DNA of 64,000 bases from Pseudomonas sp. BSw22131 (GTDB lineage: Bacteria; Pseudomonadota; Gammaproteobacteria; Pseudomonadales; Pseudomonadaceae), in the NCBI RefSeq assembly GCF_026810445.1, contig NZ_CP113949.1:1984001-2048000 (forward strand), read 5' to 3'. The position numbers were made by a program, and so were the translations under genes. The notes under the pieces are model-generated. The model saw only the letters and a list, made by a program, of their open reading frames with translations, was not told where the DNA came from and did not search any database. Position 1 is the first letter of the stretch. Each line of letters starts with the position of its first letter. Shown in pieces: positions 62,260 to 64,000 of the stretch.

Positions 62260-64000
<1,741 letters not shown>

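Overview
The window is a chromosomal segment of a Pseudomonas. The gene order flhA-flhF-fleN-fliA-cheYZAB-motCD-parC-parP-cheW, a single ccmA-I cytochrome c maturation operon, the urate/allantoin cluster and smc-zipA-ligA matches the backbone known from this genus. An rsmX-type small RNA and several REP-type palindromes that begin with a TGTAGGAGC motif point to the fluorescens/syringae side of the genus rather than P. aeruginosa. Most of the DNA is GC-rich with Pseudomonas-like codon use. The clear exception is the AT-rich immunity-gene stretch at about 24.4-29.0 kb.

Layout. (1) 1-14.5 kb, forward: the end of the flagellar regulon and chemotaxis cluster. It holds the export gate FlhA (5' end cut by the window), polar placement and number control (FlhF, FleN), sigma-28 (FliA), CheY/Z/A/B, the second stator MotCD, the array-positioning pair ParC/ParP, CheW and a DUF2802 membrane protein. 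(2) 14.7-16.6 kb, reverse: a FlhB C-terminal-domain-like protein with a FliK-like protein, translationally coupled. (3) 16.7-24.2 kb, forward: ccmABCDEFGHI, with many 4-base start/stop overlaps, then a small lipoprotein. (4) 24.2-34.1 kb: an accessory island read in reverse. A type VI secretion VgrG of 1522 residues ends in a zinc-metalloprotease-like segment and a HET-C-like domain. It is followed by a coupled series of related exported immunity-type proteins, an orphan copy of the toxin tail, and decayed fragments of both. The island lies between two imperfect direct repeats of about 180 bp, which carry the 3' end of the lipoprotein gene plus a REP element. (5) 34.1-42.3 kb: sulfate-binding protein, a Kv-type ion channel with a zinc ribbon, a Cache chemoreceptor, a GacA/Rsm-type small RNA, a single-domain response regulator, a RutR-like TetR regulator, a membrane protein and a Tsx-like porin.

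(6) 42.6-56.9 kb: purine catabolism from guanine and xanthine to glyoxylate: guaD, xdhABC, puuD (urate to 5-hydroxyisourate), hiuH, uraD, puuE, alc, allA, and two GntR-type regulators. Two nucleobase permease genes in this cluster are reduced to fragments, one to its head and one to its tail. Perfect or near-perfect TTGTATACAA palindromes lie at four promoter regions. (7) 56.9-64 kb, forward: a GntR gene abutting smc, then zipA and ligA (3' end cut by the window).

No tRNA, rRNA, CRISPR array or transposase was seen. The most unusual region is the HET-C VgrG island with its multiplied immunity genes and orphan toxin tail. Next in interest are the rsmX-like RNA, the four CheY/ParP-docking-like repeats in CheA, and the paired permease remnants.
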